From: Kangiellaceae bacterium
Lineage (GTDB): Bacteria; Pseudomonadota; Gammaproteobacteria; Enterobacterales; Kangiellaceae
Length of the DNA stretch: 37,685 bases
Assembly (NCBI GenBank): GCA_016743995.1
Contig: JADGFG010000008.1
Location: 8,352-46,036, forward strand
Direction of reading: 5' to 3'
The position numbers and the translations under genes are program-made. The notes below the pieces were generated by a model. The model searched no databases. It was not told where the DNA came from and saw only the letters and a program-made list of their open reading frames with translations. Each line of letters begins with the position of its first letter. The stretch's first letter is position 1. Shown here piece after piece: positions 8,828-18,900 of this stretch.

Positions 8828-9547
8828 TCAGGAAAAATAAGCGATCAGAAAAATTAAACCGGTTGCTCCAAAAGCGCCCAGCAATAAAGGACCAAAACGG
8901 GTTTCACTCTGGTGCGGAAGCTCTTCTTTTAACGCAGTAATAATAATTCCTCCTCCAATAAAAGCATCCCAATAAGATACTTTATTAGCAAAGTCATCAA
9001 TTAAAATACACAATAACCAGCCAGCCAGAGTCGAGGCGGCAAAAGCCCAGCGCAAAAACCTGTCATAACGTCTTTGCATATTATGACGAATGCCATGGTT
9101 AATTCCCATAGAATGTAATAGCAAGATACAGGCAATCATCAGCCCATTCGGAATATTTAATATAGGGATATCTGCAACAAGATAACCAAGCTGTGCAAAA
9201 TAAGGACAAAAACCGCCAAGGTATAGCAGCAATGTACGATTTTTTGTGCGACCCACCTTGTTATCTTCATCTGCAACCCAACCTGCCCAGTAAAATGTTA
9301 GCAACCCCATAAACGCCAGAAACCAGATAATAGATTGGTCAATAACGATAACCTGACTGCTCAATTCATTAACTTTTGCCTGAGAGCTGGCTATTTTTGG
9401 CAAAAGATAAATAAAAACATATGCCAGTGCAACCCCGGAAGAAAGACTTAACCATGGGCTACGTTGCTTCGATTTCAAAAAATGCATATAGGGTACAGCG
9501 ACATGCATCAGCATCAGACTGACAACAATCAAAAATGAAATCAACAT
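8828..9547 (-). CDS. ZIP-like multi-pass membrane protein
   Basis: A polytopic inner-membrane protein of about 239 residues with roughly seven or eight hydrophobic segments. The overall pattern resembles the ZIP metal-transporter superfamily: an early GVALAYVFIYLLPK segment and a late GGGIIITALKEELPHQ segment look like the first and last LLPE-type helices of ZIP proteins. A central HSMGINHGIRHN supplies histidines. The canonical HExPHE motif of true zinc transporters is missing, so metal transport is not established. I prefer the ATG at 9547 over the TTG at 9550, with no strong ribosome site for either. It is flanked on the same strand by the PmtA-like gene upstream and the chemoreceptor downstream. 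Confidence 0.65.
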   Translation of the reverse strand: MLISFLIVVSLMLMHVAVPYMHFLKSKQRSPWLSLSSGVALAYVFIYLLPKIASSQAKVNELSSQVIVIDQSIIWFLAFMGLLTFYWAGWVADEDNKVGRTKNRTLLLYLGGFCPYFAQLGYLVADIPILNIPNGLMIACILLLHSMGINHGIRHNMQRRYDRFLRWAFAASTLAGWLLCILIDDFANKVSYWDAFIGGGIIITALKEELPHQSETRFGPLLLGAFGATGLIFLIAYFS

Positions 9548-9622
9548 CAATATAAACCCGGCTAGTCTTTACAAATAGTGAAAATCAAAAACAGGCATTA
9601 TTTTACCAACCTGACTCTGTCA

Positions 9623-9639
9623 CAACCGCTGTGCGGTTG
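9623..9639. other. Short GC-rich stem-loop between two genes
   Basis: CAACCGC (9623-9629), loop TGT and GCGGTTG (9633-9639) form a perfect 7-bp stem in the 146-base gap between the PmtA-like and ZIP-like genes. No T-run follows on the minus strand. It may attenuate or punctuate transcription between them. Confidence 0.4.
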
Positions 9640-9693
9640 AATCAGACAACATAAAACACTGACAAATGAATTATACAGTGACAGTATCTCAGG

Positions 9694-10221
9694 TTAAATG
9701 GCGTAGTGGTATACTTTTGCTGGAGGGAAATTAAAAAATACCGAACAACTATCAATTAACTGAATGGGATATCGTCGATGATAACTGGAAAAAATAAAAT
9801 CATAGGTAAAAAGTGAAATAATTGTCTGACTATTCGCAAGTGATATCTTTTGTTCAAAAATTTCATCTGTCGTTGAACGAGGTAAGGAGCGATAAGGCAA
9901 CGAAGAAACTATATTTGAAATTTTTTGTCCCGCAAAAATAGTCCCTATCTCTCTACAGTCTTTTTCTACTAACCTGACACTGGGAAAAGTAGCTCGAAAA
10001 TCTAAGCACATACATTGATTAATTTCAACACAGGTAAGCGATCTCGGAGAGGAAAGTCGCTTAAGTATTTGCGTTGTTATTGAGCCTGTCCCAGCCCCAA
10101 GTTCAAGAACTTTATCATGACGATTTTGCTGAATCTTTTCAGTCATAGCCTGACCTAAAGATTCACTACTGGGTGTAACAGCACCAATGGTTCTAGGAGA
10201 CTTTAAAAATTTTGTAAGCAC
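9694..10221 (-). CDS. PmtA-like SAM-dependent methyltransferase
   Basis: A class I methyltransferase of 175 residues resembling Rhodobacter-type phospholipid N-methyltransferases (PmtA). The N-terminus FLKSPRTIGAVTPSS matches the family's opening. Motif I VLELGAGTGSIT is at 38-49, an acidic E66 lies at the SAM ribose position, SSLPYRSLP is at 106-114 where the family has its motif IV, and FNFPPAKVYHY closes the protein. Such enzymes methylate phosphatidylethanolamine toward phosphatidylcholine, but ornithine-lipid or rRNA dimethylase-like activity cannot be excluded. The start is GTG at 10221, with AGGA seven bases upstream; the nearby ATG is out of frame. Confidence 0.7.
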   Translation of the reverse strand: MLTKFLKSPRTIGAVTPSSESLGQAMTEKIQQNRHDKVLELGAGTGSITTQILKRLSSPRSLTCVEINQCMCLDFRATFPSVRLVEKDCREIGTIFAGQKISNIVSSLPYRSLPRSTTDEIFEQKISLANSQTIISLFTYDFIFSSYHRRYPIQLIDSCSVFFNFPPAKVYHYAI

Positions 10222-10489
10222 ATTTCAATCCTGTTTTCAAATTCAGGTATCCACTACATTTTGCCTGTAGAACTGCCGATTCCCACTCTAACCTTCAATA
10301 TTACAGTCAGAGTAACTAAAATCTTTTATTTTGTTACAAAAATACTACAGTTTTGGTGCAGATAATCAAGGAATATTCTCCCACAACAATCGAATTAATA
10401 GAGACATAGTTCTCTTTTTCTGTAACCTTTGTTCTTTTTTAAGAATAATTAAACGAGATATCGAAAATATTTGATTTTTCCTATAAGCT
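10222..10489. other. Intergenic region without a visible gene
   Basis: Together with the terminator at 10490-10519 and the short tail to the next stop codon, this forms a 338-base gap. It is AT-rich and holds the upstream region of the PmtA-like gene. I see no open frame with a ribosome site and no clear promoter, repeat or RNA gene. Confidence 0.6.
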
Positions 10490-10519
10490 AAAAAAATCGA
10501 AACCTGAAGCCAGGTTTCG
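10490..10519 (-). terminator. Rho-independent terminator of the WD40/PPC gene
   Basis: On the minus strand, CGAAACCTG pairs with CAGGTTTCG around a GCTT loop (10519-10498) and is followed by ATTTTTTT (10497-10490). It lies about 40 bases after the stop codon at 10560. The stem and T-run are textbook, so the transcript of the WD40/PPC gene should end here. Confidence 0.9.
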
Positions 10520-10559
10520 GTTTCTATTCACGAAAAAACGTTAATATTCAAATTAATAA

Positions 10560-12632
10560 TTAGCGTTTTCTACTCACTCGCAAACTGACATCTTCATAAT
10601 CATCATATGCTCTAAGCATAATGTAATAATAACCTGGAGTCGCATTTTTTATGATGCAAGTTTCATTATTACCCGCCGACTCCCTGTTACAATCAAAATC
10701 TGTCAAGGTTGGCCGTTTTCCTTTACGAACATACAGATCAACATCTCCAGAACCGCCTTTGGTTTTTACCTTCATCGATTTCGAAATTGTACCAAGAAAT
10801 ACTTTATAGAATGTTTCACTCCCCTCTTCCCCCCATAGATCACGACTGACTTTCCCCATCTCAACTTCAATCACACCAGGTTCTGGTTGTGGCTCCCCGT
10901 CAACGACATCAATCATTTTTGTTAAAGTTGAAGATAACCCCATTTCGTCAGTAATTGTCAATGTTACCTGATATTGTCCAGCTGCAGCATACTGATGACT
11001 AATCGCCTGCGGACTTGCAACCGAATTATTTAGCTCCAGTTGATTACCATCTCCAAAATCAAGTGTGGTGGTTGTAGTTACCAGACCATCGAGATCAGCA
11101 ATATCAATATTAAATAAATAGCTTCTTACACCTGATTGTTGCCAGCTCAAATCATTTATCTGAGGTTTATGGTTAATTTTTACCGTAATGCGTTCACTCC
11201 CTTGCGCGCTTTTTGAATCAACTGCCATAGCCACAATCTGGTGAGTACCACTGGTTGTTAATGCCACATCAATTACAGGTTTATTGCCCAACTGTCCTTG
11301 CAAATTCGAGCTCCATTTTATACTGCTACTCACATCACCATCTTCAGGATCTGATGCCATTGCAATAAACGTAATTAAACTTCCCGGATTAAATTTTTGA
11401 CCTTCAATCGGCGATGCAATTTTAACGACTGGCGGCAGGTTACCTGTCACACTACCAATATCAGCTTCCACATAGTCACTTCCGCAGGTAATGGCTACTT
11501 TCTGACTATCAGGCGATACCGCAAATCGTTGTGGACTCAACCCGTTACCATAATAACCATAACGATTATCATATTCTGCGTTACCACAATTGTGAGTCAG
11601 GCTAGTTTTCAGTTGAAAGGAAGCCGCATCATAGACAGAAACCGAGCCCGTCACCTGATCACCTATTAACAAGTGTTGACCATCTTGAGTATACAAAGGA
11701 TTAACATAGCTACTATAAGTTGTCGTTATTGTTTTAACGAGACTGGCAGTTTTCCAATTCCAGACTTTCACAACCCCACCTTTATAACCTGCCGCAACAA
11801 GACTACCATCCGCCGACCAGCTAATATTATAAATAAGATTTTCTTCGGGATTATTATAGGTTGGTGCGGGATAAGTATTTATCTGAAATGAAGCAACTTC
11901 TATCTGTTGCTCCACCTGATTAACCTTCTTTCGCTCATAGATTTTCAAAAACTGACCTTCATAATACCCGGCGACATAAGCAGTCAGGTTTTGCCGTGGA
12001 TGGCTTTTAACCGCCAACATATCATGCTCAGGTCCATACTGCCCAAACGCAATTTGCCCATTAGCTTTAACCACCAGCGTTTTCTCATCATGTATTCTGC
12101 TTCTCACATAATGTGGCGCGTCAAATTCCAGGTCATAAACCACATCAATCAGATCGGCATTATTATCATCATAATCAAATAACAACTGATGTTGCCTCAA
12201 CATACAGGCTGGACGGGCCAGGTTATCGGAATTTGTAGAAAGATCAAATCGACATAAACTATTAAATTGACCACTACTACCCGGGTTTGCAGGTGTTACT
12301 GGTGATGTCCGATGAGTATAAATAGACAAATCATCTTTAGAGAATCGAACCGCAATAACACCACCGTCAGGCTTATTGTAGGTATTGTTGTTTTGTCTGG
12401 TATCAAAATCCCCAATACCAGTCACAACTTTAGTTGACCGGTCATACACTTTGACCCCTACACTTCTTTGTCCCGCACTATAGGGAAATCCAACAGCCAC
12501 ACTTTTTCCATCGTGAGAGTAAGCGACTGATGTCGGTGTTGCAAAAGTAACTCCCGAATATAAAATACTGGTAGAAAGCAATACCTTTCCTAAAGGTACT
12601 TTAGTTAACTGCTGAAAATTAAATCTCATCAT
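10560..12632 (-). CDS. Secreted WD40-like / PKD / PPC-domain protein
   Basis: An exported protein of 690 residues with no recognisable enzyme domain. A signal peptide (hydrophobic VLLSTSILYSGVTFA, cleavage near residue 32) leads into WD40-like blades to about 400 (SVAYSHDGKSVAVGF, ISWSADGSLVAAGYKGG, VKVWNWKTASLV). An Ig/cadherin-like domain follows (about 400-490, ASDPEDGDV), then a PKD domain (about 495-585, DFGDGNQ). A C-terminal PPC domain (about 595-690; GSGDVDLYVRKGKRP, GYYYIMLRA) is of the type found on secreted proteases of Vibrio and Alteromonas. The ATG at 12632 is chosen because GAGAGGG precedes it by five bases; a TTG at 12653 does not have this. Its PPC domain closely resembles those in the pseudogene at 35112-36337. 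It probably binds or scaffolds outside the cytoplasm. Confidence 0.88.
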   Translation of the reverse strand: MMRFNFQQLTKVPLGKVLLSTSILYSGVTFATPTSVAYSHDGKSVAVGFPYSAGQRSVGVKVYDRSTKVVTGIGDFDTRQNNNTYNKPDGGVIAVRFSKDDLSIYTHRTSPVTPANPGSSGQFNSLCRFDLSTNSDNLARPACMLRQHQLLFDYDDNNADLIDVVYDLEFDAPHYVRSRIHDEKTLVVKANGQIAFGQYGPEHDMLAVKSHPRQNLTAYVAGYYEGQFLKIYERKKVNQVEQQIEVASFQINTYPAPTYNNPEENLIYNISWSADGSLVAAGYKGGVVKVWNWKTASLVKTITTTYSSYVNPLYTQDGQHLLIGDQVTGSVSVYDAASFQLKTSLTHNCGNAEYDNRYGYYGNGLSPQRFAVSPDSQKVAITCGSDYVEADIGSVTGNLPPVVKIASPIEGQKFNPGSLITFIAMASDPEDGDVSSSIKWSSNLQGQLGNKPVIDVALTTSGTHQIVAMAVDSKSAQGSERITVKINHKPQINDLSWQQSGVRSYLFNIDIADLDGLVTTTTTLDFGDGNQLELNNSVASPQAISHQYAAAGQYQVTLTITDEMGLSSTLTKMIDVVDGEPQPEPGVIEVEMGKVSRDLWGEEGSETFYKVFLGTISKSMKVKTKGGSGDVDLYVRKGKRPTLTDFDCNRESAGNNETCIIKNATPGYYYIMLRAYDDYEDVSLRVSRKR

Positions 12633-12670
12633 TGTAACCCTCTCTTGTATCAAATTAAAAAATGTATCAA

Positions 12671-12697
12671 GTTATAAATCGTAAACAATTTCGTCAA
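12671..12697 (-). promoter_or_regulatory. Probable promoter of the WD40/PPC gene
   Basis: Read on the minus strand, TTGACG (12697-12692) and TATAAC (12676-12671) each match the sigma-70 consensus at five of six bases. The spacer of 15 bases is on the short side. The start codon at 12632 lies about 35 bases after the predicted transcription start. Confidence 0.45.
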
Positions 12698-12837
12698 GCG
12701 CTGACTGTTACAGACTAATTAAAATAACGCAATCATAATTACTACCAAGTCTCAGTTTTCTCCATTTAAATCATATTTCATTAATTATTTGTAATCTTTG
12801 CGGGGGAAATATTCTACTGGTGAGATAATTGAAAACT

Positions 12838-12909
12838 CATATCATGTATGACTGATATGCGTCCCTGACACACTTTTGAAGTTTACAGATAAACTTTCAG
12901 GTGTCAGGG
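12838..12909. other. Two adjacent stem-loops after the giant gene
   Basis: The first stem pairs CATATCA (12838-12844) with TGATATG (12853-12859). The second pairs CCCTGACAC (12863-12871) with GTGTCAGGG (12901-12909) and contains an inner AAGTTTA/TAAACTT stem (12879-12885 and 12890-12896). They begin about 25 bases after the stop codon of the 6203-residue gene. No T-run follows, so they may act as an unusual terminator or 3' stabiliser, or be a relic of a mobile palindromic repeat. Confidence 0.6.
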
Positions 12910-12933
12910 CGTGGGGAATTAATACAATAAACT

Positions 12934-15900
12934 TTAGTTAACTTGAAAAATTACACTCCCTTTAGTCTTTTTAAAATTAAACCTGTCCTTAATTTCACCA
13001 TAAATCTCATAGTTTCCTTTCTTTAAGTTACTGATATTCCAGATAAACTGATCATTTACTTTATCATCTAAATCTTCTGACAAGTTATCAGTGATTAAAA
13101 CTCCCTTAGATTCACCGACAATTAAACGCTCCTTCTCATCATCATCTTGCTCATCACTATCTGAGTAAGCTCGATAATAAAGAGATATTTGTGCATCACT
13201 ATCATAGTCAAGATCAAACCACCGAATAACAAGCTCTCGTTCAATATGAGCAACAGTGTCCGCGCCTAAAATTGTCAATATTGGTTTCCTGCTTTTAATA
13301 CTATCCAGAGAATACCATTTTATCTGAATTCCTTTAATGAACGCTCCGATAACTTTCAATACATTTTTTTGAACTGCAAACTGCTGAATATGAGAATATA
13401 CCATCAACATTCTGGAAATCACGTACTCTGCATCAGCCTTCGTATTAATAGTTCTGGCAAGTGCGCTTTCTGTCCAACGAATTATCAAACCTGCTAGTTC
13501 CTCACAATTGAGATCATCGTCATCTTCATTACATCCCTCAAAAGATAACCCCTGGGTTAAGAGCAACAAATTTTGTTGAAGCTTCACAAAATCTGTTGCT
13601 ATAGTAAATTGCAGTTCATCTTGAACAACAGGTATTTCCCCCTGACCATAATCCAGCTTTAGCTCTCCTGACAACTGATACTCACCCAGTGAATCAGGTA
13701 ATACAACCAGAGATGAAAAACTAGTTTCGGAGACATCTACACGCCGCTTCCAGCTTGCCTTAATATCTGTTTCAATCAGCCCATCAACAGCTGAAATAAA
13801 CTTCATTTCTTCATCCAGTTGCTGATGAAAAACAAGTTCAACCGGCGGTAGCATTTTGCTAACTCGCCAATTCACTCTGGCCAATGCTCCGGGAACAATT
13901 TCATTACTCTCAGGAGTAATTAGAGTAAATAGTCGACTCAATACCTGCTTAGCTATCACCGAATCAACAATATCTGCGGGGTTAAAGCCCAACAACACGC
14001 TTCTTCCACGATAGTATTGATGTTGCGTCATGAATATACGACCTGAATTATTATTCGCCATAATAGTGGCCGAACCAATAGATAGCTCCATGGCAGTAGC
14101 AGAAAGCTCAAACTTAATATCAGAAACAACATCGCCCGCTAACAGGTTAACAGTCTCAACATTATCAACTGATTTCAAAACACTGTTAGCAAAAACATCA
14201 TTCATGAAACTCGCATCTTCCCTATGCGTTTTTATCATTGAAATGCCCATGCCAGAAGCAACCATCGCTCTGATTTCAGTCGCAGTATTCGGTGACATTT
14301 TTAGAACACAATTATCATCGTCATCGTCATCGTCTCGGTCATCGTCATCGTCTAGGTCATCGTCTAGGTCATCGTCATCGTCTAGGTCATCGTCTCGGTC
14401 ATCGTCTCGGTCATCGTCATCATCAAACAGACAAACATCCTCTAAACACTCATCGTCACAAGAATCATCTTCATCATCCGAGTTTGAATAACACTCGTTT
14501 TCATCAGAATCATCGTCATCGCCACGCTCATTTTCATCAGAATCATCGTCATCACCACGCTCATTTTCAGAATCATCATCTGTGTGACAATAAATATCAA
14601 CCAGCATAATACTGGTATATGCCTGAGATCTTAACGCTTGTAAAAAATCAACTTCCGAACGTACCAGCGCATAATCTCTGTTCTCTTCAGTTAATGTTTC
14701 AGTCATCAATTTTGTCAACCTGGAAGCACCTTGCTCTGGCAGCCAGATCAACACCCCGTTCAAATTAACAATCTCGGCATTCAACTCTGCGGATATTCGT
14801 TGAAGATTCAAACGGATAACATCGCTTCTATTTCCGGCTTTATCTTGAGCAAACAAACTGAAAGTATTATTACTTTCCGCCAGCGGAACCTGACTAAATT
14901 GATAATGACCATTATTATCTGTTATTTGTAAAAGCTCTCCAAAGTGCTGGCCAGATAAATGAATACTCGCACCAACTTCAGAAATACCTGTCAGATTAAC
15001 AACGGGAACTGAAAGAACACTATCATTATCCGGACTGGTAAGCGTCAATAAAGGCGGAGTTTTATCGATCTCAAATTTAATTAATTGTTCAACAGTATTT
15101 CCAGCCTTATCTTTTGCTTTAATAAACAACTGATAAACGCCCTCTTTAGTTAACTCTGTCCCCGAGGCAAATTCAACATTATTCAAATGGATACTCTGTT
15201 CCAAAAGGTGTGCGTCGCTAATTGATACAACAGGAGTCAGATTATTATTTGTTAACAACCCATCACTAACTCCCATGATGCTAATTTCAGGCGGTGTTCG
15301 GTCAATCGCAAAATTTAACATTATTGTTGACTGATTACCGACAACATCTTTTGCTGTCGCAACCAGTTGATAGTCTCCTTCAGCGCTAATCGTTGTACCA
15401 GAAACAAAAGGCTGGCCATTAAGCATAATCGATTGAGATTTTAAACGGCTATCACTAATGTTAATCACCGGAGTCAACTCTCGAGCACTAACCTGATTAT
15501 CATGAACCCCATTAATATTTATTTGAGGTGCCGTTTTATCAATTTCAAAACTGATCGACTCAACAGAGCGATTACCAGCTCGATCTTCAGCTGTAACCAG
15601 TAATGAATAAACACCTTCAAGTGTTACCGCTGTTCCAGAAATAAAATCCTGACCATTCAGTTGAGTAGTAGTAACCTTCAGATTATCATCAGATACTCGG
15701 ACAACTGGAACAATATTCTCGCGAGATAACTGCCCGTCAATAACCCCTGATATCAAAATATCTGGCGCAACCGAATCAATCGTAAACTCCAGATATGCCT
15801 GACCCATATTGTTTGCACTATCAACTGCTGAAACCGTTAATACATAATGGTCATTTTTGCTGACTGGTGTGCCTGAAACATAGGGAATACCGTTGAGATA

Positions 15901-18900
15901 GATATAAACCTGAGCAATATTCGGATCAATGACACTAATTAATGGTACAACCGGATTATTATAAAACTGTCCATTCTCAACCTGACTGATCCGTATAACC
16001 GGAATACTATTATCAACGGTAAAAGATACAGGCTGAGTTATCGCAAGGTTGCCTTCATTATCATATGCTCTGCCTCTGATAGTATGAAGTCCATCTGATA
16101 GCAAAGGTAAACGATAATCATATTGTCCAGCCAGTTGTTTACTTAACGACGCTTTCAGCCAGTTACCATTATCCAGCTGCAGTTCAACTAGCTTAACTTT
16201 AGAATGTATGTCAACGACCTTCGCTGAAGCATTCATTTTGGAAATACTGATAACCGAATTTTCCTTCGGTGATAAAATGGTAATCTCCGGCGGCTCTCTG
16301 TCTATGATTCTGACAGTTTCAGACGCTAATGTTGTAACATTGGCTTCGTTGTCATTAACGACCTGTAAAACTACCTGATATTCTCCCAGCACAAGAGCTG
16401 AAGAATCAAAGGTTACCTTTCCACTAAAACTTGTTCCTGCTGCAACATCTACCTGATTACTTTTTGTATCAATAACCGTTTTACCATCAGGCGCCAATAA
16501 ACTAAGGTGATACTTCAATCGCTTTAAATCAATGTTACTACTATTTTTAACGACATAAGCAGCATCAAGTAACTCTCCCGAAGACAAATAATTATCGGAT
16601 AATGAAATGCTACCAGTCAGCTTATTCCCACTCGAATTAATATCAAAGTGACTCACTGACTCACTCAATGGCGTTGTAGCCGCATCTTCAAATACTCTTA
16701 CTCTGGCTGTATAAGTGCCCACAACGTGGATGCCAGTATTCCAGCTAAATCCAACGGAATCTGTAGAGCGAGGCAATAAGCCGGACAAATTTTTTGAAAA
16801 CAGGTGTAACGACTGGTTGTTTCGATCAAGAACATCTACCTCTACTTTGAGCTTATCCAATATCCGATTTCCAGACAGATATTCTATTGATGCCTTCACA
16901 GTTACATCACTATTACCAATATAAGAAGTTTTATCAGTATGAACAACAGAGTTCACCTGAACGGGGCTGATAATAGTGAACGGCTTTGTTCTTGTTAATT
17001 GTAACTCATTCAACACGTCATAAACTTTGACGACAACACGATATTGTCCATCCAGAACCTCGCTAACTTTCCAGTTTAAACGGCTCAGTAACTCTTGCCC
17101 ATAAGTTAAATCAATAATACTTTTTGATTCAAGTAAAGCAACCTGATAACCACTCGAATCTTCAACGATAATTTCAATTTTTCCATTAAGGCTATCTCCA
17201 CCATTGATCAGACTAACACTAATCTCTGCAAGCTCTGCGGAAGCATATTGCTCAGAATTCAGAGCTATCGTCGCTGATAACCCATTAACACCTGAAATGA
17301 GGATATCTTTAATGGTAAAATTATTTGACTCATTTAATTCAGAAATAAGGTTATCCGGATCAACGGTTGCATACAGACGAACAGGACCTTCGATGTTAAC
17401 CAGATCCCAGTTATACAACAAAGTCGTACTCTCTCCACTTGCTAACGCAGGAACTGCCAGCTTATCCATCAACAGATACTGAGTATTATTTTGATCAACA
17501 GCGGTTAATGTCAGAGCAGAATCACTAGCACCTATGTCACCATAATTATGTACCGTCACAAAAAGACTGACAGTCTCACCCTTTTCAGGTAGTTGTGGCA
17601 ACATGCCAATATCCATTACTCCAACAGACAGATCCGCTCTGTTTTTTAGTACATAATTGATTTCGATAACATCAGAGTTATCACTGATATTATTCGCTGC
17701 GTCCCGTGAGCGACTACTGAGCCTGTTGCTACCAGAACTTAACCTGACATTATTAACCTGATAAAACCCTACCAGTTTCACTTGCGATAATGTTGAAGCC
17801 CAGTCACCTTCATTTTTAATCAATACTAACCCAGCATCAGAAATTTGTGCCTGTTCAATATAACTTTCACTTTCATATAAAACGCTAACCTCATCATTGG
17901 CCACACTTCGACTGTTCAGAGACCGACCACCTTCAACAAAATAAACATGACTTGCAGATGCAGACCAGAACACATCTGAAACCTCTTGAACAGAACTAAA
18001 CAGCATTGACTCAACCCCAGTATCTGCATCATAAATATAAACCTGAAACTGCCGCTCTAAGTGATTATAAACCTTATAAACAAGTTGGTTTTCGCCCCTG
18101 GACCATTGTGTCAACCTCGGCCAGTCTGCATTCTGATTAACCTGCGTAGCTATTCCACTTTCAACATCATAAATATACAAGCCAGACTCTGTCAGGTAAC
18201 TGATAAAGCGAGCATCTTCAGACCAGTTAAATGAATTTGCCATGAAATAACCGGTGTTAGCATGAAAATAATTTAACCACTCTCCCGTTACAACATTATA
18301 CAACCACAAACCATTGCCAGATTCCTGAGCTGTTGAAACATAACCGTTAATAAGCAGAAGCTTATTATCAGGAGACAATACGCCTGAATAGATTTCGCCC
18401 TGGTTCGCTCTCGTCAGACGAGAAGTTGCGGCTGAATCAAGGTTAAATTGACTCACATACCTTTGTCCTTCACTGTCGACATCAATGTAAGTAATACTTT
18501 TTCCATCAGCAGTCAGTCTCGCATATAACTGTTCATCATGATTCGCGGTTAATAACACTTTTGATGTCTCAGTAGCAAAATCATATTTAACAAGACTGGA
18601 TTTAGAATCTATATCTTCATAAATAAACCACTGGCCATTATCAGAATAAACTGCATTACTGTAGTCAGTTCCTGTTTTTGCCATAACCGTTTCAGTTAGA
18701 GCCAGTGCCTCAGATTCTCCAACCTGACTACCGTTGCGAGTTAATGTCACCTGACTACCCGGTTCAGCCATTCCATAAACAGGTACCATCGACTCACTGG
18801 ACTGGAAAATTTTTCCGCTTCTCGTCGGATAATGAATCGTCGGCTTCTCAGGCGCAATCAAATCGACTGGCATTACATAAACTTCATTTGAGTAATCACT

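Noticed and set aside
12934-13300. C-terminal sorting, RTX or autotransporter signal at the end of the giant protein
   Set aside because: I looked for LPxTG, PEP-CTERM, GGxGxD repeats and a terminal beta-barrel with an aromatic last residue and saw none. The protein ends SVIFQVN after a domain that looks soluble.
14312-14583. Short regular repeats that could be mistaken for a CRISPR array
   Set aside because: There are no unique spacers and no cas genes. The repeats are in frame and encode an acidic protein segment.
14030-14609. Plus-strand Ser/Arg-rich and His/Arg-rich open frames opposite the poly-Asp tract
   Set aside because: They are mirror products of the (GATGAC)n repeat in other frames. 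Their repetitive proteins have no independent support.
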